In this document: piece after piece, positions 32,458-45,383 of the stretch
Layout of the letters: each line of letters begins with the position of its first letter
Position numbering within the stretch: position 1 is the first letter of the stretch
Source: Phoronis australis
Lineage: Eukaryota > Phoronida > Phoronidae
Reading direction: 5' to 3'
DNA length: 64,000 bases
NCBI GenBank assembly: GCA_002633005.1
Contig: NMRA01000103.1
Coordinates: 158,690 to 222,689 of the forward strand
Notes under the pieces: generated by a model
The model's input: the letters and a program-made list of their open reading frames with translations, nothing else
Databases searched by the model: none
Told to the model about the DNA's origin: nothing
Made by a program: the position numbers and the translations under genes

Positions 32458-32658
32458 ATGGTCGGCTACTGTGCGGCCGGTTGTTCGGCCACACATCCAA
32501 AATGCAAAGGAATTAGCTTCCATACCATCCAAAGACCCCATAATCGGCTGTGGGAAGAAAAGCTTACTTCGTGTGCCAACATGAATGGCAATATGACTTC
32601 ATACATTTGTTCAAGGCACGTCGAAGATGAATGTTTTTTAAGAGGCTCTACTACTTAA
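32458..32658 (+). CDS. THAP-domain frame of P-like copy 1 (truncated)
   Basis: Reads MVGYCAAGCSATHPKCKGIS, FHTIQRPHNRLWEEKLTSC and ends near YICSRHVEDECF. It has C-x4-C (C5, C10), a F-H box, a W-E helix residue and C-x2-H, the four THAP zinc ligands. THAP modules are about 90 residues and end with an A-V-P-x-x-F box; this frame stops at 66 residues before that box, and copy 2 stops at nearly the same place. Either the rest is in another exon or both copies descend from a defective parent. Compared with copy 2 it lacks a few residues between the helix and the second zinc pair. Confidence 0.65.
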   Translation: MVGYCAAGCSATHPKCKGISFHTIQRPHNRLWEEKLTSCANMNGNMTSYICSRHVEDECFLRGSTT

Positions 32659-34445
32659 TCCAGTCCTCACAAATCCATTTTTCTTTTCCCCGTTTTGATG
32701 AAAACTATCTGGTAAACATTTTGACGAAAATTGTCCGCTAAATTTCTTCCAAAGGTAATGACTCATGAACCTCTGTCCTTACGAGGAACTTCAGTCATGG
32801 TCTAGTGAGACAAATAAGCAAATTACTCTTCCCTGGCCCTGATCAGACAGTTGGTATCCGCAGAATGCGCACATTTGGCCAGGATTTGGATCAGCGATTT
32901 CAACATATTCACATTCGTGTACAAACAATTAAATAGAACGCCGGTAAAAGCTTTAATGGAAATAAAGATTACATTAATACTTTAGAAATAACCACCTGGA
33001 CAATTCAAACTCTATCTCGCAATTCAACAGCAAGTTGCACAATATATGCCACACAAATTCTCTCGACTGTAGCCTATGAAAATGCAACCAACATCGAACA
33101 GGAACACCAGAGGGGTGTGAAGGTTATTTTTATTCTTCAATGTTAAATTTTTTGTAAGCGGACAAATGGTCTTTAAATTTCCGCTTTAAGTCCTAACATT
33201 TCCAACATAAGCCACTCAAAGGAACGTTTATGACGAAAACAGAATTCTTAACCAGTTTTGTATTGTCCTATGCCACCTGTAGGGTACATAATGAGCCAAT
33301 CCCACTCCTACTGTAATGAAAGGGTCCCATGCATAAAGGATACTAAGTACATGTATTGCCCTTCTGAAATACTACCGTATTCGTGCTAATAAGCGGCCAG
33401 GGCACTTAGAAAATCCGCTTCAGGAAGGGGGCACTTATTATATCCCAAAAGTGGTTGAAACCCGGTCTCCGAATCAGGTGAAATCGTAAGCTAGAATTCA
33501 TCAAATTTACGCTTTGTGACGAATCTGTAACCTATACAGAGTTTCTACAAAACTGCAGTGCATTGATATCAAACTTGTCAACTCACAAGCATTTTTCAGA
33601 AAATCCTACTGCCAAAAATTGCCGTGAGTCAGGTTTCAAGCTCCTCAGCCTTGTTTAACTATATCTTAACAAATCATAAAAATGGTTCCAAGTGATCACT
33701 GCAGTGCCTGCGCACGTCTAATAAATGTGTATCATACAGCTCCTGATTTAAACAAAGGTCTGGTTTTTTAATTTTGGTCCTGTTTAAATAACGCCACAGA
33801 CCAGGAAATCCAGCGAAACACTTCTACTTTACAAATCTGACAATCCCTAGTCTCAGAAAATTTGAGCACCGGGCAAAAGATATTAATAATGAAATTCTGG
33901 TGATGATAACCACCCACTTTGTTAATTCACTTCACCTCAATTTGAAATACTTGTTCAAATGAAGCTCATTCGAGTAAGCATCATGTGGGTCCTATCGCCA
34001 ACCCAATATATGATAGAAACCAACAAGCTCAAGTTGCAGTCAAATCAGGATGGGCATAAATAAGGAAATTTACTGTATCAACAGATTGGCCAACTAAGAA
34101 TAAGATACAAAGTGCTGCTACAGTGCACACCTGCACGATACTTGGTCTATTATTTTCCCGCCGTAAATGCATGAACCAATCAGATCAAAAATGGCGCAAA
34201 GTTTTCGAAAACAGCTGTTCTATTTATTTTCAAAACTTTATTCTGTTACATTTAATTTATTTTGTGTTCAACTGAATGAAGCCACCTAATATGAATGCAT
34301 TCAACACAATTAATGCATTGTAAAACCAAAAGTTTTGCTCTATCAACGTTAGACAAAATCAGTACACTCCTTTCTTAAAAAAATGGGTTAACAGTTAAAA
34401 ACAAAGGACACAAGTACAAGGACACTTGTAACGTCGATTTTCGAG

Positions 34446-36505
34446 ATTAACCTATCGCAAGCTCCGCCCCAATGAGAAAAGTCACGTGATACCCGACACT
34501 CGAACGAGATGTAAGAGGCAAATACACTGTCACTAAACGACGTTCCTGGTGGAATCGATGAGTGATTTTGCACTATTTGAAAACGCTTCGACAGAGACAA
34601 GAGGCGATGCTTTTCAGCAGAGAATCTTACTTTTATTATATGGGAATTGGTAAAGGTGACGATGAAAAAATAAGTGCTCGAGGAGCCAGCGAATGTCCGA
34701 AGAACCCCTCGGCCTCGGGGCCACCTTCACCTGACAAATGACAAGGCCACTGATACGATATGTTCGTGTTAAGCTGGGTATGTACCTTAAAGTCGAATTA
34801 TCTGTACGATTCCATAGATTTTACGATCTTTCGAATAAAACCAGTGAAGATTCACCGATATTTTTATTCTGTCGTCTGCTAAATTTCGCCAAATGAAAAG
34901 TAGGTCACAACTGGTGGGACTCCTGGAGTAAAGTAGTTCTTAGATTACAGACAACACATGCAGTAGTCTCTGACTAGGTCGACTCTATACCACTGTTTAC
35001 GCTTTTCTAATCTTGTAACGAAATATTTTGATAAAAAAATTCAGGTTCATAGCTCAGGTACACACACATCTCGTTCTAGGCAAGGAGTTAGCTCCGGAAG
35101 GTTTAGCGCTGTGTCTAAGTCAAATTAATGTCTGGAATTCATTGGCGGATCTAGGATACCCGGCACAGGGGGACTCAACATATGTTGCCTCGTGGAATTG
35201 GGCAAAGTGCGATTGTATGTGCACAGGCGGCCCGAAAGTTGCAGGGGCCAGGGATGTAGACCGTTGGACCTTCTGTTCAGGAAATATCTATCGGTGAACT
35301 AAAAAAAAACAGAAACACGATTCCGCTGTAATCTGGAGTCTGAGCCCCCCTCTTCTGCTACCGGTCCTAGTTACTGAACTCAATATTTCCCCACTCATTT
35401 TGGTTGCGGCAGCCAAGGGGGGGGGGGGTGCTGGGGCCCCTGCCCCTCTAAATCCGCCTATGGAATTGTCCGTTTGCACCATTAAGGAACTTGACATTTT
35501 TGTAGTTTCATTCCATAAAGGTAGCTTTCATTTAATTTTGAAGGTAGCATGATCCTTAAGTCGTGGTATGGTTACAAGAGATTACAAGTCTGGTGAGGTA
35601 GTTGCAAAAATAGGGTATTTACAAAAATAACTCAAATTCTTTTTTAAAGCTTCATAAATCTAAATATTATGTTTGAACAACTTCAAAATGATCTCTCTCT
35701 AACTCTACAGACATAGTGTATATTAGAGGTACACGTCAAAAAGTAATTCAACAGTTTACTTTTAGTGACAACAGCTCGACCAAGGCTTTGAGTTCTGGCA
35801 GTAATCCAGTGCTCTTCCCTGTGCCGATCGAATCTCTGAATTTTGACCGGGAGAGAAGTTCAGTTGAACGCCAGCCTACGGTTTATGAATAACAAAAATG
35901 TACCTCTGATACGAAACAAAATAATTTCCATTAGGTTGAAATAAAGAAAAAAACATAAAATAAAAATGTCATTGAAAACAACAATTTCCGGGGACCACCG
36001 CTAGTGTGCTGAGATCCAGCAGGTGCTGAGACAAAGACGGCCAGACGTAGGAAACTCGGGAGTCTAAATCTGAGATAGACCTGCACCATAGCCACCAAGC
36101 TGAAAAGTGCGTAGCTTGGAACTAATATATTTGTGTTTATTATAGCCTTCGAGTTATCAAGCAACATATCGCTATAAGTTCAGCTGCTCGGGTGGCCGTA
36201 CAGTTTGATCCATAGTTTACGCTTTTCAACATCATTTTTCGGCTTAGGACATGCCAAAATGACCGGATATTATTCTGGAGCAGCATAATGGCTGTTGGTG
36301 CTACACAGGCCATATCAACACCGTTTTTCCATTCTTAGCGGACAATTTCTTGAGCTATAGACTAAAGTAAATTTTACTCGACTACGTGTGGTTTGTCGAT
36401 CTGGTAAAATGGCGGCTTGGAAACGCAGACGAAAGTGTGCCAAGAATGCTGCGTTCTGATTGGTCAATTAAGCCGTCAGTCATAATCCTGGCGATAGGTC
36501 AATTG
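34446..36505 (+). mobile_element. Family D element inserted in P-like copy 1 (2 kb)
   Basis: P-like copy 2 runs uninterrupted across this point (near 51010-51035), so these 2.06 kb are an insertion. Ends are TTAACCTATCGCAAGCTCCG on the left and, read inward from the right, CAATTGACCTATCGCCAGG, matching the two ends of the MITE at 12873-13053. Interior frames show no transposase. A short ATTG/ATTA at the junctions may be the target duplication. A smaller inverted-repeat element is nested at 35134-35468. Confidence 0.75.
35134..35468. mobile_element. Small nested MITE with GGCGGATTTAG ends
   Basis: GGAATTCATTGGCGGATCTA at the left is mirrored by TCTAAATCCGCCTATGGAAT at the right, an imperfect inverted repeat of about 22 bp. 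The interior has G- and C-runs (GGGGGGGGGG near 35417). Similar in style to family E. Confidence 0.55.
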
Positions 36506-37445
36506 TTGGGGAGGAACATCAGTCTGGCGACAGCAACACGCAATCGCACGAAGGCGATGATTGTCAAAATTTGATTCGTTTTCGTAGTATGTCTTTTTTC
36601 CTATGGTTCAGGGTTACTTCTGAATCCAGGAACAAGAACTGAAAGAGGGAGGGTTCGTGATTACGTTGAGAACGGTAACATTTATATAAGGTGTTACAAC
36701 TATCATCGATATTGTCATCTCCTCTGTTTTCATCCAACCTTCCCAGATGAAAACTTGAATGAAGAGGACCTTCACTACTTGAGTGAGCATGGTATACCGT
36801 GTGATTTATGTTGAATTATTCAACAGTTTCTTTAAGAACCATTTCACGCTATACCTACAACCAACGGCCCTTTTAAGGGCCACTCATCATTTCCCAGAAG
36901 AACTGGTCACTTGAGAATGTTGAATTATAAACATGAAAAGGTTAAAATAGTCAAATCGTTGCAGAGGCGCATTTTTTAATTCGAACAAAATTGATATTTT
37001 TCTAAACCAAACACGTTTTATAAGTATCATTTGCATTCACAGGTACTCCTTGGAATTTGTGCACAAACATGCTTTCGTAGTTTTTTCAGTAGGCTTATGT
37101 GAACTATAAATCACAAACTGTCCGATAACTATGGTGCTATGCTATTGGGCAAGCAGACGACTTCATCAGTCGGCAACGAAGTTTGAATTTTGTAATTAAT
37201 TACCAATAGCATTGTTAAAAAGTACTCACGATACCAATACTTCTACAAATGAGAGACTTTGAACAGCGTTTCAATGCCGAAATTAATATTTTTTTCGTTG
37301 TACTGGACAGTAAAGTAGATGCAAATATTTCTCGTCAAAATACACCAACCGGAAACTGCACCAGAAAGGTCAAGAGAGTGGCGGCGCCTCTTGACTAGCA
37401 CGTAAGAAAATGCCGGAGTTGCGAATCTGTTGCCAATAATCTATG

Positions 37446-37780
37446 CTGTTACAGAAGGCAAACAATTACTGTACGCAAGAAAATGACAGTTATTAGATTG
37501 TTTTTCACTTAAGCGGTTGAAACGGGCAAGGTGAGTGTCGGTTGATTCACAGATTTTGCATGCATCCCGTCCGGTTTTGAGCTCTGCATGTTGATAAAAG
37601 CGTTACGGCGAGTTGACCAGCAGAACTACTCTGGCTGTGTACAAATTCGAGGTCTATCGGCACTGAGAACTCGGAGGTACCTACATGTAGTTGAATTTTG
37701 GCGATAGTCTTCAAACAGCTAGCTGGCTGGCTACCAGATCTGCAGTAATTCGAATACGGGCGCCCCATATCAGAATGATT
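37446..37780 (+). mobile_element. Element K2, copy c, right part
   Basis: Resumes K2 after the P-like insertion: AAGAAAATGACAGTTATTAG, CAAGGTGAGTGTCGG, GATAGTCTTCAAACAGCTAG. Collinear with 31130-31310 of copy d and with the right half of copy a. Confidence 0.7.
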
Positions 37781-38359
37781 TCTTGATTGAAAAGATTTTT
37801 AACCAAATTCCAGTCCTCATGAATACGTATGTTTTCATGCAATTGAGACTTGGTTCCTTTGTTTTATTTTATTACATACACACAAGGATGGGTTGCTATG
37901 AAATTGTTTAATCTTTTTACAAGGTTGACAGAGTCTATAAACAAAAATGCCGGCGAATACGCTTCGCAGGATTTCAAGGCGAATTATTTTGAAAATTGAG
38001 CCCAGAAAGCATATCATTAGTGAATAGTAGAGACGGCTGGGGTTGGGTGGCCCCAACTACATATCTTTACATCTTACTAGAGTATAATGCATTATATTAA
38101 TAGAACAAATAAAAATCTGGAAAAATAACTCGGACGGATAATTAGCAGAGATTACAATAAAAGGGAGAGGGAAACAGGAGAGGACTTTCATACACTCATT
38201 CACACTCACATTCACACGGTTTAATTATCTTAACTTATGTTTACATTTTCCTAGGTACATATTTATGAAAACGTCAGTTTTCTTACAAAACAACAGAATT
38301 GATTAAAAAATAAAACCATGTACTCTTTAAATCATTTTAAAGAAATGTCTGCAAAACCC
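37781..38359. other. Non-coding, nothing recognised
   Basis: No feature beyond the probable 3' flank of the adjacent LINE. Confidence 0.4.
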
Positions 38360-40210
38360 TCTAATGTTCTGGAGTTTTTTCCAAGGCATTAAATACAATG
38401 AAATTCACTGCGTTTAAAAGTATACATCCTAACTTATTTAAAGAATGTTGAGACCCATCTCTTGGCGATGTATAGATATAATATTGGGCATGAGTGTATA
38501 TGGTATTGAAGATTTCACTTCGATTGCCAACTAAGAAGTGGTACATAGATAGTTCAGTGTGTAAGTTAAAAACTTTACTTAAGGAATGATGTAAAGAATT
38601 CCAGAAACGTTTGACACAGAGGCAATGGTAACAAAATGCTGAAAAGTTTGGACTTTGCCACATTTGGGATATTTGTCTGTTTGTGAAATACTAAGTATTT
38701 TTAACATTTTGTTTGTATAAATTGTTTTGTGGATGAAAACGTATTTAAACATTGTCAAATGAGGGTTTATGGTTAGACTGAAAGCGAGATTATATATTTC
38801 TTCAATTTCGTCATCTGTGTAATAGTTGAGTAAGGACGCATAATTATCTGGTTTTACAGAAAACTTCTGAATAAATATGTTTTTAATCCATGAATTGGAA
38901 CTACTAAACAATTAAAATCTAATGTTATTACAACTAACAATCCTTCTATCCGACACACTCAGAAATTTCTTCAAGGTCGTTGCAGTTGAAGAAAATGATA
39001 TGATAGACGCATCCTTCAAGTTATAATTTTTATTAATGCTTTCCTATTCAAGAAATTGGTTCTGGCAGTCTAAAAAATCTTCTCAAAATATGAGGCCTGC
39101 ATTGAACAGGTCTTGGTGAAATAGTGATTTACCATTAACAGTTAAAATACAATTGTTCCGTATCGCTTGTTTGGCTATTGGTACTTCATTAAATGTTCCA
39201 GGATTAAGAATATCCAAGGTCGTGTAAAAAGTTTTTTTAATTTCGCATTTTGAGGTATTCAGTTGAAAATTGGATGAAAAGATGAGGACACCGTCAACAC
39301 GACTGAAAACATGCCTCGGTATATCTTCAAACTTGCATCATCCTAAGTATTAGAACGCTTGACCCAAATAAACAACAAGTTTAACTTGATCAGTTCCATG
39401 TTAGGATATTTCGAACCACCCTCTTGATATGGCGATATAGTCACAGTTTCTTTGGTGGTTTATTTAACCAAATAAATTCTCTGATAAGTTTTTTAACTTT
39501 GCGAATTTTTTTGGTGATACTAACAGTTGACAATACATGAATGAGTTTCGATAAACCAAAAGTTTTGTAAAGAAGATTCTGCCTTTTATGGACAAATTTC
39601 GTGTTTTCCAAATATTAAACAGGTCTTTGAGCTTTTGGATTTTTTCATCAAAATTGAGTTTTACGTCGTCTTCCCCTTTTCTGCCAAAGACTATTCTTAG
39701 GCTTTTAATGGGCTTTTCGGGCCAGCTGATTCTGTCAAGTCGATTACGATTCCGATGCATTGTTGAGGCAAACATCCCTGGCATTTTTCAAAGTTCAAGT
39801 GGAGTCCAGAAAATGTCCGAAATCATCTAAAAATCTAAACCAGTTATTGCCAGATTCTACGTCATTAATGAAAAGAACTGTATCGTCTGCATACTGTGCA
39901 ATTTTGATTTCTTGATTGGCGATTGTGAAGCCTCTAATTAATTCATTGCTTCTGATATGGTGTGACATAATTTCTGCACACAGGACGAACAGCGGACTTG
40001 ATAGTGGGTCTCCTTCAGAGGCCTTTCTCTGTGTTAAAATACTATGACATAAATCCGTTGTTCAACAAAAATGACGAAATTTCAGAATACAATGCACGGA
40101 CTCTATTGATAAAAGCGTCACCAAAAGTAAAAGCTTTTAAGAACTGAAATAAAAACTCAAACATGTGACATAGTTTTTGAAATTTCATCTATCAGCAATC
40201 ATATTAAATG
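38360..40210 (-). pseudogene. L1-type LINE, 5'-truncated and decayed
   Basis: Minus-strand fragments in order: FTFGDAFINRVRALY and SEISSFLLNNGF (about 40080-40140), EGDPLSSPLFVLCAEIMSHH (about 40010-39950), IAQYADDTVLFIND (about 39910-39870, the RT catalytic YADD box), then 39784-39464 with GRIFFTKLLVYRNSFMY (thumb-like), then 38911-38361 with a C-terminal C-P-K-C-G...H cysteine motif. The order and the GDPLS and YADDTVLF boxes are those of L1/Tx1-type non-LTR retrotransposons. Stops (TAG after NNGFMS) and frameshifts show it is inactive. The endonuclease half is absent. Confidence 0.8.
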
Positions 40211-41536
40211 AAATTCGGTCATGTTACTATACTTTAATTAAGGTATAAACGCACCTTTATTTTTGTTAAATTTTACTTGAAGTGCATGGTCAAGTAACCA
40301 AATTAATTACGAATTGAAGTATTCAGGGGCCCTACTTTAAGCAAATGTGTAGCTTCACTGAGTAACATGAAACAGCATCACAGATATTAGGCAAAAGGCA
40401 CAGGATTGTTGGTGAGGTCTTCCAAATATCAGCTATTTTTGAAGAAATGGAGGCTACACATTTTAATTAAGTATTCACACGTTGATTATGTATGTATGTA
40501 TGTTGACACGCTTTCTGGCAACTCCTGGGATACTATTTGACTTCTAAGAGTAACGCTCATAACCGCAATGGAATACCACAGTCCAAATAATCGTGGGTTT
40601 ACACGTCTAAGAAGTCCAGACAAGAAGGAGGGAAATTGGCAAAGACAGGGTTGTGAATTGGTGGTGATATGTGTAACTTCGGATGACCAAATGAGTCTCG
40701 TTGACGATCCGGGTTGTTAGAGTGGGAAACAGTCGAAATTGTGCCCCAAAGGTATTCAAACGCCTTCCTTTCATAACTAATCAGTCGTGAAATGGGAATC
40801 TCTACTAGGTAAGTTGTTACTGAAAATGTCACCAAAGTGGTGCCGAGACTGTGGGTGAGTGTCATTGGTCAACGGTTGTGTAGATGAAATGACAAACGAT
40901 CACTCCTGAAAATATTGATTTATTGGTCCTCTGTAAGTAAATTGCTCAATGGTACACTGCATGTGAGTATTGAAATAACAAAGGAATCGCGGTTTTAGTT
41001 TCTTCAATAACGAGTTGTTTTTGGTGGAGCCTTTTCCACTGAAACAAACAGTATTTAATTATTAAAATAGTTTTTAACGTCTTCGAATATTTCAGATACA
41101 ACAATACATGCAATATTATTACCTTTTAAAATTAAGTTTAAGTTCCTTAAATTAGCAATAAAAGACCGAAATGTTTTCGAAAACTCGATGAAACTTTCTG
41201 TAATAGTCACGTTTTTTAAACTCCCAGTCAACGTAACCCACCTTCATAATAACCGTTCGCTCGGCACGAAGCACAGCATTTTTTGCGGGTGCCATCACCG
41301 TAGCACATTTGTGGAATAACCTGATTTATGAAGACAGAGCAGGGTACATAGGCTTTGAGTTCTATCGCTTTAATCTTTGTTTTTGAGTCGTCTTGGCAAC
41401 CTGAAATGTGGCGTAAACATAAGTATACTGTTGTCTACCAACACAGATGATAACATTTCTTTTTCAAAATTCACAAGGTAGACCCAAACCTTAATTTTCA
41501 GTTATATTTAAACAGAGTCTGCGGATTTGCTATGAA
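40211..41536. other. Non-coding, nothing recognised
   Basis: No structural repeat or splice-bounded exon identified. Confidence 0.45.
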
Positions 41537-41878
41537 TTGGTTCCGGATTCTAGAAAACACTATGCGTGTTTGAACCTTAGAAGCACCGCAGCAGTGTGCA
41601 GAAGCGTGACAAAATGGGATACTCCATCGATTTTTTTTAAGCTTTTTGGGAATTCACCAGAAACGAACCGACTAGATCGTGGAGATGGTAGCATGATGAT
41701 AGGACCAGGAGGCTTGAAGTTCAACTGCAGCATCGCGGCGTAATGTAGGCTTTTTCCAGGGGACATAAATGCTAAGAGTCTTATAATAATTTTTCAACTT
41801 GGTTCGGCACGTTTATTCAAAAATGTGTTCCAAATGTTTTCATGTTTCACTAACATCTACAAATTTTGCACTAGTTCT

Positions 41879-41987
41879 AGAGTTACGTGGTGCAGTGTTG
41901 GAGCACGAGAGGAGACACCAATCATTCGGAACAGAAGAATTGCACACGGTTTTGAAACATGCAGCACCTGTGATCACATCTTTTTAA
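41879..41987 (+). CDS. Candidate terminal exon, function unknown
   Basis: After an acceptor-like TTTTGCACTAG the plus strand reads LELRGAVLEHERRHQSFGTE and ELHTVLKHAAPVITSF, then stop. The amphipathic charged pattern looks coding. No upstream partner exon was identified, and the open frames over 41537-41766 on both strands could not be assigned. Could be a transposon remnant. Confidence 0.25.
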
Positions 41988-41989
41988 AT

Positions 41990-42340
41990 TGAGATGTCTG
42001 TACTTATCTTCATCCGTTTATTATAGAAAAACCTCTACTCAAGTCTTTTTCAGAGGCAAGTTGACCTCGTACTTAATGTATCATTTTTGAGCTCACGCTA
42101 TGTATCTATAGAAGCAATAGACATGTAATGCCGAACTTTCAGGGTTGACCTCGAGATTACGCAGGACTGGTTGCGAGAGTTTACACTGTAAATTCCTGGT
42201 TGTCTACTCGACTGAATTTTGATCGAGTGCTGTAAGTTTTAACTCCAGACGTCCCGCTTTTCAATCCACATGACCCGTTTTTCATCGTCAAATGTTTACA
42301 ACTATGCAAGAGGTGTTAAAATTATATTGTTTCTTTATTA

Positions 42341-42392
<52 letters not shown>

Positions 42393-43261
42393 CATTCCAC
42401 TTTCTTTAGCAACATTAGGGTGAATCATAAAATGAGTTTCACAATAAGGTACCTTTGATCTGTATCAGCTACATCTAATTTCATGATTGCCAAGAAGTAT
42501 AATCATTTGTGTACAATTTGAAGTTGTGCTAAGAGAAACAATCTAGGTGCTTTCTCTGATTTCAGTAGGTAAGGACAGAATCGAAATGAAGAATGTAATT
42601 TTTTACACCAAATTTCTTGAAAGTCTCTCACTATGGCAAAACGATACACTGATATCTTATTAAATATTGAAGGTGATTCGCGCTGAAATCTGTTGCCGAA
42701 AGGCAGCAAAACGATCGGGAAACTTCGTAAAATTTAAGTCATCACCTCGCTCAGAGTAACAAAATTGTGTAAATGCTCAATTATCATCTCAGGAATCCAC
42801 CAGTGAACAATGCTAGTTCATTTAAAGAGGCCTGGAACGCGCAAAACATTTCATTGTTCAAAGTAGTTCACTGCCACTGAAACAGAACTCCGCCTGTTCA
42901 CCAGACATTTTTACGATTCGTCAAAGCATTTTTCTTTAAGTTTCAACTTTCACAAAAACAATTTGTCATAAAGTTCTTCACTACTTCAATGTTTCTCCCT
43001 CAATGAAATGCCCGCCAGCTAATTTAGCATGGTAAGACGAAGACGTAGCAAAGTTCCCTGACATGGAATGTGTGACCTTTGGCTTTTGAAATATACAAAA
43101 CGATGGCGACTTAAAGCAGTAGCCGGTCCCATTAAAGATGCATGGAACGCGAAAGGTTGTTAAAAACATACCTTAAAGAATTCCTCATGAAAGTACCATC
43201 TCGCAAAGCGTAGTACAGTGTAATTAACATTTCCCTGCATAGAAATGTCCAGGAAAATTTA
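41990..43261. other. Non-coding with one microsatellite
   Basis: Apart from the (ATT)n run at 42336-42395, nothing recognised. Confidence 0.45.
42336..42395. repeat. (ATT)n microsatellite
   Basis: About 18 ATT units. The tyrosine-rich frame across it is an artefact. Confidence 0.95.
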
Positions 43262-43663
43262 ATAAAATAACTTTTTGTCTTTCGAAGTTGTGTACATGTC
43301 ACAACAAATTATTAAAACTGATTTCATTCCCTTACAAGTTTTTAGTATTTTATTACCAGGAAACCGGATTTTGGCATAGAAATTTGATCCTGCGAAGCTG
43401 TCATCATGTCCCGACAGATGTCGCAAAATTTTAGGAAATAGCGCGTGTTGAGCATACAGTCTTCTTTGTTACAAAAGACTGAGAATTGACATAAAATAAC
43501 GTTTCCTAGATTAGTTTTCATTTAAACGGCTCCAGCGTGCAAGGTGATTGTTGGTTGACACCAAGATATTTGCCCGCCCCCCTGCCGATAGGTCTACACT
43601 TTGATGTAAGTTTCATGACGAGGTGATCGAGCTGAACTAACCTAACCAGGCTATGTGAAATTC
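43262..43663 (+). mobile_element. Element K2, copy e, left part
   Basis: Contains GAAGTTGTGTACATGTCACA, CATCATGTCCCGACAG and TTTAGGAAATAGC, and the empty P-like target GTTACAAA at 43468-43475. It continues into GCAAGGTGATTGTTGG before being interrupted by R1 copy c; the remainder resumes at 44938. Confidence 0.7.
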
Positions 43664-44937
43664 CGTTGTCTAACGGAGCTAAACAACAGTGCTATTGAGT
43701 ACTGTTGTTCCTGGGTTTTCTTCAATTTTATTCTTCTTCTTCTTCTTATTCTTATTCTTCTTATTCTTCTTCCGACCAACTTTGAGGCTTAATAACTCCA
43801 AATTGGGTGCAGATACGGTCTTTAAATTCAGCCTATGAGTTTTGACAGTATATATATTTTGATTGGTTACATAATCGTATTCCATATTGCACCGGAAGAG
43901 GTCGTTTGGTGCAAAGGACATATAATTTTCAAAATACTACTCCTCCTTCAGTTCTAACGCTATCTTTTTCAAATTCGGTGCACAGGTATAAGTCAACATG
44001 ACAATTTAAAAAATTACTTTTCTAAGTAATCGGGTCATCCAATCAGGTGAAATAGGTCAAAGGTTATTAGGTGCAAACTAAAATTTTGAGCTAGACACTT
44101 CAAATTGACAGATCTGATTGCCACAGGTAAATCAAATCGGAATCCAAAATTTCAGGTCATTTAGTGCAAACATGGGGTCATTAGGTGCATTTTTGTTCTG
44201 AAAATTTGACCTTTTCAATCAGCAAGTATTCTGATGTGTCAACCGTTAGACAACTGTGATTCTCAGCGTTAAATACATTTTCCATGGGCTTTGCAAAAAT
44301 TCTCCTAAAGATGCTTAAAATGCACCGGATAAGGTCAATTAGTGCAAAGGTCATGTAACGTTCAAAATGTGATATCTCTTACGATTTCCAAGGAATTCTT
44401 TTCAATTTGAGCACACTTGGGTAAGTCAACATGCTAATTGAATACCCTACTTTACTTCACAATAGACCTGACCAATCAGAAAAAATAGGTCAAAGGTCAT
44501 TGAGTGCAAACTTAAATTTTGAGCTAGAGACTTCAAACTTACATATCTGTTTACTAAGTGCGATTGAGTTTGAATTCTAACTTTTCAGGTCATTTGGTGC
44601 ACCCACGGGGTCCTTAGGTGAATTTTTCTTCTGAAAGTTTGACCGATTCATTCATCTTGTATTCTGAAGTGCTTAAAGTACAACATCAGTGATTTTTAGC
44701 ATTAACCACACTTTTAATTGAGTTAACAATTACTCCCTCATCAGGCTCATAATGCACCGGAAGAGGTCACTTAGTGGAAAGGTCATCAAAAAATTAATGT
44801 GTAATTTCTCCTACAATTTTAAAGAATTCCTTTTCATATTTGTAAATGGGTTGCTGTCAGTAACTTTCCATAATAATTCCAGAAATACGCATGCGCAGAG
44901 TCCGTTATTGTCACGCCGTGACAATAATCTTTCTAGT
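43664..44937 (-). mobile_element. Element R1, copy c (full length, inverted, inside K2)
   Basis: Opposite orientation to copies a and b. It begins on its own strand with the palindromic TTATTGTCACGGCGTGACAA (near 44920) and ends in the GAATAA-rich tail and CAGGAACAACAGTACT by 43700. K2 sequence flanks both sides, so its ends are defined to within a few bases. Two DR1-type direct repeats lie at 44054-44066 (AGGTCAAAGGTTA) and 44487-44499 (AGGTCAAAGGTCA). Confidence 0.85.
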
Positions 44938-45080
44938 TTTGAAGATAGTCTTCATACAGCTAGCTGGCTGGCTAGGCCCCGGGATGAATCAACGTCACAG
45001 GAAAGGAAATGACCTATTTCTCTTTGCGCTGTACAGCCTCAGTGACGCCACGCAAAACAGAGCTTGCAGTGGGGCCTTAC
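44938..45080 (+). mobile_element. Element K2, copy e, right part
   Basis: GAAGATAGTCTTCATACAGC and TAGCTGGCTGGCTAG match K2 copy c near 37705-37735, showing that R1 copy c is inserted in K2. Confidence 0.65.
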
Positions 45081-45383
45081 GGAACTAATAAATTTTTGTT
45101 TTTCAAAGTAAAAAATACAAAGTAAAAAGATACTGTGCGCTATTTAGGAATATGTGGGTGCCAGTAACCAACCTTTATACTTTCAAAATTCATGTTAAGA
45201 TGCTGAAACATGTAGTTCAGGCCTCTTTTAAAAGTCACATTTTCCATATAAGAGAAATGTGTGTTGCCATACCAAATGAGGAGACGTGCTTTCCCTTGTG
45301 AAAGGAAAATCTATAAAGTAGCAAGCATTTGACAGATCGTTTTTAAAAATTGAAACTAAAAGAAAAAGCTTCTTATGTGAACA

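Larger units (their letters stand above)
32308..37445 (+). mobile_element. P-like THAP transposon, copy 1 (5.1 kb)
   Basis: Imperfect terminal inverted repeats start CATAGACTATAG on the left and, read inward from the right, CATAGATTATTGG. Subterminal TTTCTGGTGCAATTTCCGG is shared between the two ends. Flanks carry a 7-bp repeat CTGTTAC (32301-32307 and 37446-37452). A THAP frame starts 150 bp inside the left end. Aligning with copy 2 (48519-54407, opposite orientation) shows that 34446-36505 is a secondary insertion here, and that the site of the Kolobok-like element is empty at 36873-36876. TIRs, 7-8-bp duplication and THAP suit the P superfamily. No open transposase body remains, so it is non-autonomous or decayed. 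Confidence 0.75.

Noticed and set aside
41560-41766. Minus-strand frame opposite a plus-strand frame of the same length
   Set aside because: Neither could be tied to a family or splice signals; probably fortuitous or from an unrecognised repeat.
42270-42458. Polytyrosine protein
   Set aside because: (ATT)n microsatellite translation.
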